Assembly: GCA_002748155.1 (NCBI GenBank)
Contig: PDRO01000002.1
Location: 124,001 to 188,000, forward strand
DNA length: 64,000 nucleotides
Source: Actinomycetales bacterium
GTDB taxonomy: Bacteria; Actinomycetota; Actinomycetes; Actinomycetales; Dermatophilaceae
Direction: 5' to 3'
Position numbers and translations under genes: made by a program. Shown in pieces: positions 26,950 through 37,761 of the stretch. The notes under the pieces are model-generated. The model had not been told where the DNA came from. It made no database searches and saw only the letters and a program-made list of their open reading frames with translations. Numbering within the stretch: position 1 is the first letter of the stretch; the number at the start of each line of letters is the position of its first letter.

Positions 26950-27903
26950 GTGAGCCCGGTCCACGCCGCTGCCGACGTCCTGGTCATCGGTGAAGCTCTC
27001 ATCGACACCGTCGACTCTGTCAACTCCGACGCCGGAGCGCACACCGAGCACGTCGGAGGCAGCCCGGCCAACGTCGCCTTCGGGCTGGCGACGCTCGGAC
27101 ACCCCGTGGTCCTGGGCACCTGGTTCGGGCGCGACGAACACGGTCGACGAATCACCGAGGCGTGCCAACGGCACGGAGTGCGTCTCGTTCCGGGCAGCGA
27201 CAACGCCGCCGCTACGCCGGTTGCCTTCGCCGCGCTCGACGCCGACGGCCGGGCGACCTATCGTTTCGAGTTCACCTGGCAGCTCCCGGCCGCGGCAGCT
27301 CAACCCGAGCCGGCCATTGGTCACCTGCACACAGGCAGCATCGCGGCCATTCACGAGCCGGGAGGCAGCGACGTGCTGCATCTGGTCCGAGCGTTGCGAG
27401 AGCAGGCGACGATTTCCTACGACCCGAATATCCGTCCGGAGCTGATGGGTGCGCCCGCGGCTGTCCGCGACCGGGTCGAAGCGCTCGTCGAAGCCTCCGA
27501 CATCGTGAAGGCCAGCGACGAAGACCTCGAGTGGCTCTACCCGGGGTCATTCATTCCGGACATCTTGCGCGCGTGGGCCGCGCTCGGACCTGATTTGGTC
27601 GTCGTCACCCTCGGTAGTGCCGGCGCGGTGTATGCCGTGAGCTCCCCCAGCGGGGCTGAGGCCGCCGTTGTGCCGGCGCGGGCCGAGAGCGTCGTCGATA
27701 CGGTGGGCGCCGGCGACTCTTTCATGGCCGGTCTGATCTCCGGGTTGCTCGATGCGGAGATGCTCGGCAGTCCGGCAGCTCGCAGCCGGCTTCACGATGC
27801 CGTCCTGACCGATGTGCGCCCCGCGCTTGAGCGGGCGGCCACCACCTCGGCTGCCACTGTCGCCCAAGCCGGGGCTTACTACCCCGGTCGCGCTGAGTTC
27901 TAG
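26950..27903 (+). CDS. PfkB-family carbohydrate kinase (fructokinase-like)
   Basis: A 317-residue ribokinase-fold sugar kinase. [32 protein letters not shown] (PfkB signature 1) and [11 protein letters not shown] are followed by [19 protein letters not shown] (signature 2, with the catalytic Asp and anion hole). The SPANVA form is common in fructokinases, but the substrate is unproven. GTG 26950 is chosen for the leaderless box and normal length; an ORF reaching back to 26839 runs into the divergent gene. The fumarase gene follows 29 bases later on the same strand. Confidence 0.88.
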   Translation: MSPVHAAADVLVIGEALIDTVDSVNSDAGAHTEHVGGSPANVAFGLATLGHPVVLGTWFGRDEHGRRITEACQRHGVRLVPGSDNAAATPVAFAALDADGRATYRFEFTWQLPAAAAQPEPAIGHLHTGSIAAIHEPGGSDVLHLVRALREQATISYDPNIRPELMGAPAAVRDRVEALVEASDIVKASDEDLEWLYPGSFIPDILRAWAALGPDLVVVTLGSAGAVYAVSSPSGAEAAVVPARAESVVDTVGAGDSFMAGLISGLLDAEMLGSPAARSRLHDAVLTDVRPALERAATTSAATVAQAGAYYPGRAEF

Positions 27904-27932
27904 CGCAGGGCAGCGAGACGCCGGGAGCAGCG

Positions 27933-29660
<1,728 letters not shown>

Positions 29661-29667
29661 GGCAATC

Positions 29668-30300
29668 ATGAATGACACGACCGCTACTCGCCCGAGCACT
29701 CCGCTAGATGCCTGGACCGCACTGGTGGCCGGAAACGCACGATTCATGACCGACCAGCGTGCCCACCCGAATCAGGACGCTGGGATGAGACACCAGCTGG
29801 CCGGCGGACAGCGACCGTTCGCCGTGTTCTTCGGTTGTGCCGATAGCCGGGTCGCGGCCGAGATCATCTTCGACCAGGGACTGGGCGACCTCTTCGTCGT
29901 CCGCACCGCCGGGCATGTCGTCGACGCCTCGGTGCTCGGATCGCTGGAGTTCGGCGTGGGTGTGCTCGGCATACCGCTGATCGTCATCCTCGGTCACGAC
30001 TCGTGTGGCGCGGTCGGCGCCGCCATCGAAGCCGTGCAGTCGGGCACCATGCCGCCGGGTTTTGTCCGTGATGTCGTGGAACGGGTGACCCCGAGCGTGT
30101 TGGCAGCCGGCAAGCACGACCAAGCCGGCACCGACGAGATCGAGGCCGAACACGTGCGCCAAACCGCGACGCTGCTGACCGAGCGGTCCCACCTCATCGC
30201 CGAGCGAGTCAGCACCGGCGCCCTCGGCATCGTCGGTGCCACGTACCAGTTGCACGACGGTGCCGCACACGTGGTCACGTCGATCGGTGTCCCGATGTGA
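29668..30300 (+). CDS. Beta-carbonic anhydrase
   Basis: A 210-residue zinc enzyme interconverting CO2 and bicarbonate. The zinc ligands lie in VFFGCADSRV (Cys, with the Asp-Arg dyad) and ILGHDSCGAV (His and Cys). ATG 29668 begins seven bases after the fumarase stop; an in-frame extension overlapping the fumarase gene is rejected. An operon with fumarase suggests coupling to anaplerotic carbon flow, which is inference. The convergent glmM gene ends 23 bases away. Confidence 0.95.
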   Translation: MNDTTATRPSTPLDAWTALVAGNARFMTDQRAHPNQDAGMRHQLAGGQRPFAVFFGCADSRVAAEIIFDQGLGDLFVVRTAGHVVDASVLGSLEFGVGVLGIPLIVILGHDSCGAVGAAIEAVQSGTMPPGFVRDVVERVTPSVLAAGKHDQAGTDEIEAEHVRQTATLLTERSHLIAERVSTGALGIVGATYQLHDGAAHVVTSIGVPM

Positions 30301-30323
30301 GTGGCCCCGACCCCCGAGTGCGC

Positions 30324-31670
30324 TCAGAGGGTTAGTCGCTGCCGTACGACAGCGGCGAGTTGGTCGGCGACCGCTTCGGCGCGCAGCTGGTCGCAGGCTT
30401 CGACCATGACCCGCACCAAGGGCTCGGTCCCCGACTTGCGCAGCAGCACCCGCCCGGTGTCACCCAGGTCGCTGGCTGCCGCAGCGACCGCAGCCTGCAC
30501 CTTCGGATCGTCGTCGACAGCGTTCTTGTCGACACCGGCGACATTGACGAGCACCTGTGGCAGCCGGGTCATCACCGAAGCCAGATCGGCCAGTGATCGT
30601 TTCGTCTCGGTCAGCCGCGCACCGAGCATGAGCCCGGTGAGCACGCCGTCGCCCGTGTTCGAGTGATCCAGGAAGATCACGTGGCCGCTCTGCTCGCCGC
30701 CAAGTGAATAACCGCCGGACTTCATGTCCTCGAGGACGTAGCGATCACCGACCGCGGTCTGGCGGATCGTGATCCCGGCCCGGTCCATCGCCTGGATCAT
30801 GCCCAGGTTGCTCATGACAGTGGCGACGACCGTGTCCTTGGCCAGCTCGCCGCGCTCTCGGAGAGCCAGCGCGAGCACGCACATGATTTGGTCACCGTCG
30901 ACGATCTCGCCGTGCGCATCAACAGCTAGGCAGCGGTCGGCGTCCCCGTCGTGGGCGATGCCGAGTTGGGCGCCGTTCTCGACGACTGCTCGTTGCAGCC
31001 GCGCCAAGTGGGTCGAGCCGTATCCGTCGTTGATGTTCAGCCCGTCCGGCTCGGCCCCGATGACGGTGACATAGGCACCGGCTTCGCGGAAAGCCCACGG
31101 TGAGGTGACCGAGGCGGCGCCGTGAGCAGCGTCGATGACCACATGCAACCCGTCGAGCCGGTTCGGCAGCACCGATAGCAACCGCTTGACGTAGCGGCTC
31201 TCAGCGTCGCGTAGCGGGTGCACGCGACCCACGTCGGCTCCGGTCGGTCGTTTCCACGGTTCGCGCATCCGGGCTTCGATGGCGTCTTCGAGCTGATCGT
31301 CGAGTTTGTGCCCACCACGGGCAAAGAACTTGATGCCGTTGTCGGGCATCGGGTTGTGCGATGCCGAGATCATCACCCCGAGGTCAGCATCGAGGTCAGC
31401 GGTGAGGAAAGCCAACGCGGGTGTCGGCAGCATGCCGGCGTTGAAGACACTGATACCAGCCGACGCCAGTCCGGCGATCACGGCATTCGACAGGAACTCG
31501 CCAGAGGCCCGGCCGTCGGTGCCGACCACTGCGAGCGGCCGGTGCCCTTCGAACTCTCCGGCATCGGCTAGCACGTGCGCTGCAGCCACGGCCAGGTCGA
31601 GCGCGACCTCAGCCGTGATGTCTTCGTTAGCGGTTCCTCGGACCCCGTCGGTGCCGAACAATCGACCCAC
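30324..31670 (-). CDS. glmM: Phosphoglucosamine mutase
   Basis: A 448-residue enzyme converting glucosamine-6-P to glucosamine-1-P for UDP-GlcNAc and peptidoglycan. It starts [15 protein letters not shown]. The phosphoserine loop is [17 protein letters not shown], the metal site is [10 protein letters not shown] and sugar binding is at [10 protein letters not shown]. The C-terminal phosphate site is [19 protein letters not shown] 31670 with GAAAGG upstream gives the exact family length. It follows rplM-rpsI, the standard actinobacterial order. Confidence 0.97.
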   Translation of the reverse strand: MGRLFGTDGVRGTANEDITAEVALDLAVAAAHVLADAGEFEGHRPLAVVGTDGRASGEFLSNAVIAGLASAGISVFNAGMLPTPALAFLTADLDADLGVMISASHNPMPDNGIKFFARGGHKLDDQLEDAIEARMREPWKRPTGADVGRVHPLRDAESRYVKRLLSVLPNRLDGLHVVIDAAHGAASVTSPWAFREAGAYVTVIGAEPDGLNINDGYGSTHLARLQRAVVENGAQLGIAHDGDADRCLAVDAHGEIVDGDQIMCVLALALRERGELAKDTVVATVMSNLGMIQAMDRAGITIRQTAVGDRYVLEDMKSGGYSLGGEQSGHVIFLDHSNTGDGVLTGLMLGARLTETKRSLADLASVMTRLPQVLVNVAGVDKNAVDDDPKVQAAVAAAASDLGDTGRVLLRKSGTEPLVRVMVEACDQLRAEAVADQLAAVVRQRLTL

Positions 31671-31818
31671 AACAACAACCTTTCGATGGTGTATGCCACA
31701 CTCTCGCCCCCCGAGGTTCGTCAAGCGATAACGCCGCACCCGGCATACGCAAAGGAACCCACTCCGCTCAAAGGAGCCCCGGCGCATCGACCGGGCGCCG
31801 AGACCCCGATGGCGGCGG

Positions 31819-32331
31819 TCAGCGCTTGCTGTACTGCGGAGCCTTGCGGGCTTTCTTTAGCCCGGCCTTCTTGCGCTCGGGCACGCGTGGATCCCGAGTG
31901 AGCAACCCGGCCTTCTTCAACGAGGGCCGGTTGAGATCGGGGTCGACCCCGTTCAGCGCTCGAGCAACACCAAGACGCACCGCCCCGGCCTGGCCCGACG
32001 GCCCTCCGCCGTGCACCCGGACCAGCACGTCGTAGGCGCCTTCCAGCTCGAGGACTGCGAGCGGCTCGTTGACGAGCTGCTGATGCACCTTGTTCGGGAA
32101 GTAGGAATCCAGAGTGCGGCCGTTGATCGTCCAGGTGCCGGTGCCGGGCACGATGCGCACCCGCGCGATGGCTTGCTTACGCCGACCGGTCGCCGACCCC
32201 GGCGCTGAGGCCGTCGGTTTGCGGGCAGCGCCGGGCTCGACCGCCTCGGAACTCTCGGTCGTGTACTCGCTCAGCTCGGGCTCGTCGGTCTCGAGGACAG
32301 CATCGAGGCCCTCGGTCGTCATGTCAGCCAT
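31819..32331 (-). CDS. rpsI: 30S ribosomal protein S9
   Basis: A 170-residue S9 with an actinobacterial acidic N-terminal extension of about 45 residues before [21 protein letters not shown]. It ends in the canonical [12 protein letters not shown] tail that reaches the ribosomal P site. Its ATG overlaps the rplM stop by one base (TAATG), so the two are translationally coupled. Confidence 0.98.
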   Translation of the reverse strand: MADMTTEGLDAVLETDEPELSEYTTESSEAVEPGAARKPTASAPGSATGRRKQAIARVRIVPGTGTWTINGRTLDSYFPNKVHQQLVNEPLAVLELEGAYDVLVRVHGGGPSGQAGAVRLGVARALNGVDPDLNRPSLKKAGLLTRDPRVPERKKAGLKKARKAPQYSKR

Positions 32332-32774
32332 TACTGGGCCACCTGGGAGATCTCGAAGGGAACGGGCTTCTGAGCGGCGTGCGGGTGGGTGTCGCCGCTG
32401 TAGACCTTGAGCTTGGTCAGCTGTCGACGGCTCAGGGAGTTCTTGGGGAGCATCCCGCGCACTGCCTTTTCGATGACCTTGCGCGGGTCCTTGGCCAACT
32501 GCTCGGCGTAGGTGATCGAGCGGAGACCGCCCGGGTAGCCGGAGTGGTGGTAGGCGCGCTTCTGCTCGGCCTTGTTGCCGGACAAGGCCACCTTGGCTGC
32601 GTTGACGATGATGACGAAGTCGCCTGTGTCGACGTGTGGGGCGAAGGTCGGCTTGTGCTTGCCACGCAGCAGCACCGCGGTCTGGGCCGCGAGCCGACCG
32701 AGCACGACGTCGCTCGCGTCGATGACATGCCAGGCGCGTTCGACCTCGCCGGGCTTGGGGGTGTAGGTGCGCAT
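32331..32774 (-). CDS. rplM: 50S ribosomal protein L13
   Basis: A 147-residue L13: [63 protein letters not shown] and [21 protein letters not shown]. It is first in the rplM-rpsI operon, which has a promoter about 140 bases upstream and a long leader. In mycobacteria ESX-4 lies directly upstream of rplM; here the T7SS-like cluster is in that direction. Confidence 0.98.
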   Translation of the reverse strand: MRTYTPKPGEVERAWHVIDASDVVLGRLAAQTAVLLRGKHKPTFAPHVDTGDFVIIVNAAKVALSGNKAEQKRAYHHSGYPGGLRSITYAEQLAKDPRKVIEKAVRGMLPKNSLSRRQLTKLKVYSGDTHPHAAQKPVPFEISQVAQ

Positions 32775-32913
32775 TTCTGCCGGTCCGTTTCGTATCGTGA
32801 CCGAGCCTCCGGTGGAAAGACTCGTGGGGTATGCCGCGACGCTGGGTGACATCGGCAGCGGCACCCACGTGACGGGCGCCGGCACAGATCGCGGTGCGGC
32901 ACAACAGTTGACA

Positions 32914-32943
32914 ATTCTACGGGCCACCCTAGGTCCCCGACAA
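32914..32943 (-). promoter_or_regulatory. Promoter of rplM-rpsI
   Basis: On the minus strand TTGTCG (32943-32938) and TAGAAT (32919-32914) are 18 bases apart. The predicted start near 32907 leaves a leader of about 130 bases before rplM, long enough for autoregulation, though I see no recognised L13 leader fold. Confidence 0.65.
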
Positions 32944-33027
32944 ATCACCGGCATACCCCTGTTGACCTGCACGGATGCGCTGCAGAGGCGGCCCGGAGCA
33001 CTCCTATACAAAGCAACTGTGCATAGG

Positions 33028-33033
33028 TATTGT
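33028..33033 (+). promoter_or_regulatory. -10 box of leaderless arsR promoter
   Basis: TATTGT lies six bases before ATG 33040, within a direct repeat of TGTGCA (33019 and 33031) that could be the regulator's own operator. Confidence 0.45.
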
Positions 33034-33039
33034 GCAGGC

Positions 33040-33705
33040 ATGGCTGGTCCTCGTGAGGTCCCCGACCCGGCTCCGGTTCACTTGGACGGCGCTCGGCTCA
33101 AGGCCCTCGCCCATCCGCTGCGTTCGCGGCTACTCGTCGCGCTGCGTCACGGCGGCCCCGCCACCGCGACCGAGTTGGCCGCTGCTCTGGGCACGAATAG
33201 CGGCGCCACCTCCTACCACCTACGACAATTGGCTGCGGTCGCCCTCGTCCACGACACCGGCACCGGCACCGGCCGCGAACGCCGCTGGGCTGCGGCCACG
33301 GCATACACCTCGTGGCGCCCGTCGGACCTCGCGACTGATCCCGACGCCGAATCGGCCTGGGGCTGGCTCACCCGCGACTACTTGCGCCACTTCGACCAGC
33401 GCTTCGAGCACTGGCTCGACATCGAAGCGTCCTGGCCCGCCCGGTGGCGGGACACGGTCGGGATGAGCGACGAGGTCGTGATCGCGACAGCCGAGCACGT
33501 CGCCGCCATGACGGCCGAGTTACACCAGGTCATCGACCGCTACCGGCGAGTCGGCCAAGGCAATCCGCTGGCGAGACGAGTGGCCGTCTACACAGCGACC
33601 TACCCAGTCGATCTCGACCGCCCACCGCTGAGCAGTCGTCCAGACACCCACAGGGAGCTGTCAGCGGTCCGCGATGCACGGACCGAAAGCGATGAGATCA
33701 GCTAG
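33040..33705 (+). CDS. ArsR-family winged-helix regulator
   Basis: A 221-residue regulator. The winged helix is [25 protein letters not shown] ... [22 protein letters not shown] ... RERRWAAA. A helical C-terminal domain ([23 protein letters not shown]) resembles other ArsR-type regulators with a ligand or dimerisation tail. There is no metal-binding cysteine motif. Its last 45 bases overlap the convergent lipoprotein gene. Pieces of this same gene recur twice further right between the lipoprotein copies, showing that arsR and lipoprotein were duplicated together. Confidence 0.88.
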   Translation: MAGPREVPDPAPVHLDGARLKALAHPLRSRLLVALRHGGPATATELAAALGTNSGATSYHLRQLAAVALVHDTGTGTGRERRWAAATAYTSWRPSDLATDPDAESAWGWLTRDYLRHFDQRFEHWLDIEASWPARWRDTVGMSDEVVIATAEHVAAMTAELHQVIDRYRRVGQGNPLARRVAVYTATYPVDLDRPPLSSRPDTHRELSAVRDARTESDEIS

Positions 33706-34167
33706 CTCGGCAGACCGGAGGCTCACCGTGAATCCGTAGTCACCGACGATCTCGATCACGTGGTGTCCCGGCTCATCCCGGAGCACGATGATTTCAGTCA
33801 CCCCGAGCGGGGCGAACTCCTCCATCACGAGCCGCTGCGCCGTCTCCCACCGATCGTCGGGGATCGGGCCGGTGAAGTCGCCGAGACGGTAGTTCCCAAG
33901 CATACCGCCGGGACAGGCGGTCGTTTCGGAGCCCGGGATGCCGCTGGACCATTCCGAACCCACTTCACGTGCGAGTCGCTCCCTCACTCGCTCAAGGGTT
34001 TCGAGGATTCGTTGATCCATCTCCTCGTACGTGACATCCTCGAAGACGTCCGGATCGCCAGCCGAATCTCGTGGTACGTCACTCACACTACCTCCAGAGG
34101 TAATCGCACAGCTGCCCACCACTAGAACAAGCGCGGCAGCCACAACCGCCTCGAGGATCGATTTCAT
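33661..34167 (-). CDS. Lipoprotein, copy 1 (LppA-like; candidate immunity protein)
   Basis: A 168-residue lipoprotein with signal peptide AVVAAALVLVVGSC (lipobox Cys 20). The mature part has YEEMDQRILETLERVRERLAREVG, a CPGGM loop, RLGDFTGPIPDDRWETAQRLVMEEFAPLGVTEI and a closing FGPCI, probably disulfide-linked to the CPGG Cys. The layout recalls mycobacterial LppA, but the match is weak. Copy 1 is the most diverged (SETTACPGGMLGNY against KTGVCPGGMFGRY in the others). I infer an immunity role from the effector gene at the other end of the array. Confidence 0.8.
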   Translation of the reverse strand: MKSILEAVVAAALVLVVGSCAITSGGSVSDVPRDSAGDPDVFEDVTYEEMDQRILETLERVRERLAREVGSEWSSGIPGSETTACPGGMLGNYRLGDFTGPIPDDRWETAQRLVMEEFAPLGVTEIIVLRDEPGHHVIEIVGDYGFTVSLRSAELADLIAFGPCIADR

Positions 34168-34194
34168 AGAAGACTTATAACACGCAAGCGCTCC

Positions 34195-34330
34195 GGTTCA
34201 CCTGGACGACGCTCGGCTCAACGCTCTCCCCCATCCGCTGGGCCGCAGCCATGGCATAGCAGTCGTCCAGACATCCACAGGGAGCTGTCAGCGGTCCGCG
34301 ATGCACGGACCGAAAGCGATGAGATCAGCT
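34195..34330 (+). pseudogene. ArsR gene remnant 1
   Basis: GCTCCGGTTCACCTGGACG and following bases match arsR codons near 33071-33122. The sequence then jumps to a piece like 33290-33306 and to the arsR 3' end (like 33634 onward). Internal parts are deleted and no frame survives. It separates lipoprotein copies 1 and 2. Confidence 0.75.
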
Positions 34331-34791
34331 AGCTTCGCAGATCCGAAATTCACCGTGAATCCGTACTCACCGACGATCTCGATCACGTGGTGTCCCGGCT
34401 CATCCCGGAGCACGATGAGTTCAGTCACCCCGAGCGGGGCGAACTCCTCCATCACGAGCCGCTGCGCCGTCTCCCACCGATCGTCGGGGATCGGGCCGGT
34501 GAAGTCACCGAGACGGTAGCGCCCAAACATACCGCCGGGACAGACCCCCGTCTTGGGCTTCGGGATACCGCTGGACCATTGCGCACCCACTTCACGTGCG
34601 AGCCGCTCCCTAACCCCCTCAAGGGTTTCGAGGATTCGTTGATCCATCTCCTCGTACGTGACATCGTCCAAAACGGCATCGCCAGCCGAATCTTGCGGTA
34701 CGTCACTCACACTACCCCGCGGGCTAATCGCACAGCTGCCCACGACTAATACAAGCGCAGCAGTCACAACCGGCTCGAGGATCGATTTCAT
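34288..34791 (-). CDS. Lipoprotein, copy 2 (LppA-like; candidate immunity protein)
   Basis: A 167-residue paralogue of the flanking lipoproteins, with the same signal peptide and lipobox Cys 20. The CPGGMFGRYRLGDFTGPIPDD and WETAQRLVMEEFAPLGVTEL stretches and the FGPCI end are kept. It differs from copy 3 mainly in the signal peptide and a few surface residues. The start is preceded by TATAAG and six bases, so it may have its own leaderless promoter carried within the duplicated block. Confidence 0.8.
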   Translation of the reverse strand: MKSILEPVVTAALVLVVGSCAISPRGSVSDVPQDSAGDAVLDDVTYEEMDQRILETLEGVRERLAREVGAQWSSGIPKPKTGVCPGGMFGRYRLGDFTGPIPDDRWETAQRLVMEEFAPLGVTELIVLRDEPGHHVIEIVGEYGFTVNFGSAKLADLIAFGPCIADR

Positions 34792-34814
34792 AGAAGACTT
34801 ATAACACGCAAGCG

Positions 34815-35185
34815 CTCCGGTTCACCTAGACGGCGCTCGACTCGAGGCCATCCCCCATCGGCTGGGCCGCACCCACGGCATACACCTTGCGGCGCCCGCC
34901 GGACCTCGCGACCGACCTCGACGCCGACTCGAACTGGGTCAACACCGCTTCGGTGTAGTCGAGCGCCCCGTCAGCCGATGCCGACCGGCGCTCCATGAGC
35001 CCCCCAGCGCCCAAACGGGTGTTGGCGGAGCGCGGTGCGAAGCGTGTAGGCCCGCTGCCGGGCCGCAGTGCGCCGATCGGTGGCACGGAAATCCGCTGGC
35101 GCGACGAGTGGCCGTCTACACAGCGACTTACCCGTTCGATCTCGACCGCCCACCGCTCAGCAGTCGTCCAAACACCCACGCGGAG
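34815..35185 (+). pseudogene. ArsR gene remnant 2 with an unrelated insert
   Basis: The left part (34815-34932) matches arsR near 33071-33122 and 33290-33355. The right part (35088-35185) matches arsR from 33562 to the 3' end. Between them, about 34933-35087 is DNA with no counterpart in arsR. The frame is broken. An antisense ORF across the region (34826-35179) has no recognisable features and is not called. Confidence 0.7.
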
Positions 35186-35188
35186 CTA

Positions 35189-35695
35189 TCAGCGTTCCGC
35201 AATGCATGGACCGAAGACGATGAGATCAGCTAGCTCCGCAGATCCGAGGCTCACCATGAATCCGTACTCACCGACGATGTCGATCACGTGGCGTCCCGGC
35301 TCATCCCGGAGCACGATGAGTTCAGTCGCCCCGAGCGGGGCGAACTCCTCCATCAAGAGCTGCTGCGCCGTCTCCCACCGATCGTCAGGGATCGGGCCGG
35401 TGAAGTCACCGAGACGGTAGCGCCCAAACATACCGCCAGGGCAGACCCCCGTCTTGGGCTTCGGGATGCCGCTGGACCATTGCGAACCCACTTCACGTGC
35501 GAGTCGCTCCCTAACCCGCTCAAGGGCCTCGAGGATTCGTTGGTCCATCTCCTCGTACGTGACTTCGTCGAAGACGGCGGAATCGCCCGCCGAATCCCGC
35601 GGTACGTCACTCAAACTACCTCCAGGGATAATCGCACAGCTGCCAGTGACTAGAAAAAGCGTAGCAGCCACGGCCGCCAATGAAACCGACCTCAT
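35189..35695 (-). CDS. Lipoprotein, copy 3 (LppA-like; coupled to the effector gene)
   Basis: A 168-residue lipoprotein (MRSVSLAAVAATLFLVTGSC, lipobox Cys 20), homologous to copies 1 and 2 over the mature part. Its ATG overlaps the stop of the upstream DUF1023 hydrolase gene by four bases (ATGA). It is therefore translated from the same transcript as the putative effector, as expected for a cognate immunity gene. Only this copy has that coupling; the other two lie further downstream as duplicates. Confidence 0.82.
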   Translation of the reverse strand: MRSVSLAAVAATLFLVTGSCAIIPGGSLSDVPRDSAGDSAVFDEVTYEEMDQRILEALERVRERLAREVGSQWSSGIPKPKTGVCPGGMFGRYRLGDFTGPIPDDRWETAQQLLMEEFAPLGATELIVLRDEPGRHVIDIVGEYGFMVSLGSAELADLIVFGPCIAER

Positions 35696-37269
35696 GGAAG
35701 ACGCACGAGTATTGGTCGGGTAGGATCGAACCGCGCTAGTGCTTCACGTACTAGGTCGCCCTTATCGATGTTCAAGCCATAATAAGCGTCCTCAGGACAA
35801 TCCGCAACGACGCTGGCCATATTGAGTTGAGACGTGCTTTGGCCTCGCAGATACTCGCTATGTCCGCGAGACTCTGTCGTCTCTTCGGTCGCGCTGGTTA
35901 AAAGGTGCTCAATTCCCGAGACATTGCTGGCATCGCCACCAAATGCCCCGAAGTCGGCCACAACATCGTCCTCCGCCTCCATGAGGTATGCGGAGCCGGA
36001 AATATCTAGATCCCCAGCGTCATCGATATTGAGCCCTGGTGACCCAAAGAACACGACATCATCGACATGAGTCCCGCTCTTCTGTAGCGCCTCACTTGTT
36101 GTCAAGGAACCGTAAGAATGACCGAGAGCCACCACGTGGGCATCCGAGTCGCGCGAAGCGTCGATCCCAGTATAGAAGCTCGCCAAGTCCCGGCCCCCAA
36201 TCTTCGCTCTCTGGTCGGAGAAAGTATTGCGTGAGAAATTCAGGATGTCGTCCTGGCGCTCGAGAGGATTATCCGGCGCTTCGTAACCGAGCCAAGCAAC
36301 GGTAGCCACCGTCTCATCGCTACGGTTATGTTGCATCAACACCGACTCCGTCTTGTCACGAAGATTAATCATATCACGGACGCACCCGTCGATGCTGGTC
36401 TCGACCCGAGTCGACACACCCGGGGTGTAGACAGCCACGTGGTCCGCCGTGTCGACGTCCCCAATCGAGACCGCCGCTTTAGTTTTCAAACCCGAAGCGT
36501 CGAACAACAAGAGATGACTACTTTCGGCTTTCTTAAGAACACTCCGCAACGCCATATTCGAATCAACCCGCTCCTGGGCGTACTTAATCTTGTCGTTTAA
36601 GTCGTTGATTATAAACTGGTCCAACACTTCATCACCAGTGTATATCAGGTCCACGAATCCGGCCCAACCACCTTTCACGTGGGGCTGCTGGGCAAGCACC
36701 TTGTCGCGCGTGGCCACTAGCGCATCGCGATTCGCGATGGCACGACCCAGCTCATCATCGAGCAGTGCCCGGTTGGCGCGGTCGCGCGAAGCGAAATCGA
36801 CTCCGTCACGGTTTCCTATCCACTCGGGGTGGTCCGCAATAATTCTTTCTTTCTGCGCCGCGGTCAGCCTGTTCCACCAGGCGGCCGTCTCGGCCGGCGA
36901 AGAACTCTCCGGCGGTGGCGGAGATAGAGACCCTTCAGCCAGGCCCGGAGTTCCAGATAACATGTCCGTTTCACCGAATACTCCGTAGGACGAACCCGAC
37001 TCGACGCGCGAAGCCTCCCGTTGTTCACGGGCATGGTCACGTAGCAGTTCCGAGCATTGACTCAGCGACGCGACGACGTTCTCCAACTGGGGACGGAGCG
37101 TTCCGTCCCACTGAGAACGAGAACGCTGCGCATCGCTGCCCCTCCAGATGTCGGCGTGAAGAGCAGACGTGGCCTCCCTGGACATCTGACCCAACCTGTC
37201 ACTCGCACGAGTCATTGACACTGAGAGCGACTCAAGCTCTTCCGGGTTCGCACCCCAGGAACCAGCCAT
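35692..37269 (-). CDS. WXG-like domain fused to DUF1023 alpha/beta hydrolase (putative T7SS effector)
   Basis: A 525-residue protein. Residues 1-95 form a WXG100-like helical hairpin with the turn IWRGSD (Trp 42, Gly 44). A Pro/Ser linker and a helical middle follow. Residues 260-430 are DUF1023: VAVYTPGVST, VAWLGYEAP and the nucleophile elbow ALGHSYGSLT with Ser 385, then a His in RGHSEYL. This suits a secreted esterase or lipase. Base composition is clearly lower in GC than in its neighbours. GGAGG lies four bases before the ATG. The gene follows WXG100 and overlaps lipoprotein copy 3. The substrate and toxicity are inferred, not shown. Confidence 0.85.
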   Translation of the reverse strand: MAGSWGANPEELESLSVSMTRASDRLGQMSREATSALHADIWRGSDAQRSRSQWDGTLRPQLENVVASLSQCSELLRDHAREQREASRVESGSSYGVFGETDMLSGTPGLAEGSLSPPPPESSSPAETAAWWNRLTAAQKERIIADHPEWIGNRDGVDFASRDRANRALLDDELGRAIANRDALVATRDKVLAQQPHVKGGWAGFVDLIYTGDEVLDQFIINDLNDKIKYAQERVDSNMALRSVLKKAESSHLLLFDASGLKTKAAVSIGDVDTADHVAVYTPGVSTRVETSIDGCVRDMINLRDKTESVLMQHNRSDETVATVAWLGYEAPDNPLERQDDILNFSRNTFSDQRAKIGGRDLASFYTGIDASRDSDAHVVALGHSYGSLTTSEALQKSGTHVDDVVFFGSPGLNIDDAGDLDISGSAYLMEAEDDVVADFGAFGGDASNVSGIEHLLTSATEETTESRGHSEYLRGQSTSQLNMASVVADCPEDAYYGLNIDKGDLVREALARFDPTRPILVRLP

Positions 37270-37350
37270 GATGCCTCCACGATAGTCGAAAATTCACGAT
37301 CCGCGCGTTGCGTAACCAGTCCGTACGCAACGCGCGGATCGGAATACAGG

Positions 37351-37620
37351 TCAGTTCCCGGAAGCCTGCTCCTGCTGGTCCGCGTTCCGCGACGCGTTCT
37401 GCGAAGCATTCTGCAGCGCGTCGCACACTCGCTGCAAAGCGGCCCGGTGGGTCGAGTCCCACTCGCTGCGGAAACGCTCAGCGTCCGGCCCCTTCCAGTC
37501 GGTACCACTCAACTGGCTCGTCAACTGCTGAGCGATCTGGTTGATCTGCTGTGACTTCTCCTGGAGCTGACGGGACAGCGAGCGAACCTCTTCGATGTTC
37601 ATTCCGAAAAAGCCGGCCAT
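37351..37620 (-). CDS. WXG100 family protein (ESAT-6-like)
   Basis: An 89-residue helical hairpin: MAGFFGMNIEEVRSLSRQLQ, then the turn TDWKGPDAERFRSEWD (WxG as WKG), then a second helix ending NADQQEQASGN. No YxxxD/E secretion signal is visible at the C-terminus, unlike actinobacterial EsxB/PE substrates. AAGGAGAG precedes the ATG. Directly upstream is the EccC/EssC ATPase gene and directly downstream is the WXG-headed hydrolase, so it is the likely small substrate or partner of this secretion locus. Confidence 0.93.
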   Translation of the reverse strand: MAGFFGMNIEEVRSLSRQLQEKSQQINQIAQQLTSQLSGTDWKGPDAERFRSEWDSTHRAALQRVCDALQNASQNASRNADQQEQASGN

Positions 37621-37761
37621 AATTCTCTCCTTGTTTTCAGTGGGCCACCCCTTGGCCCTTCCTCATGATTACATCCGACAACCGCCCGACGGTCAATGGG
37701 TTGAGCAACCCATAGCCGTCGCCATAGCCCGAACAGGGGTCACCAGCGACCGATGCGTCCC

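Larger units (their letters stand above)
33630..35700. repeat. Tandem triplication of lipoprotein gene plus flanking arsR fragments
   Basis: The block containing the arsR 3' end and the antisense lipoprotein gene recurs with copy starts at about 33661, 34288 and 35189 (offsets 627 and 901 bases). The 3' sequence GAGATCAGCTAGCT and the 5' sequence TTATAACACGCAAGCGCTCC recur at copy borders. Copies 2 and 3 are closest to each other. Confidence 0.85.

Noticed and set aside
34826..35179. Minus-strand ORF of 117 codons between lipoprotein copies
   Set aside because: It runs across arsR debris and an unrelated segment, and most of it is antisense to recognisable arsR fragments.
33030..37700. Considered as a prophage or integrative element
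   Set aside because: No integrase, attachment repeats or tRNA target; tandem duplication and an effector locus explain the region.
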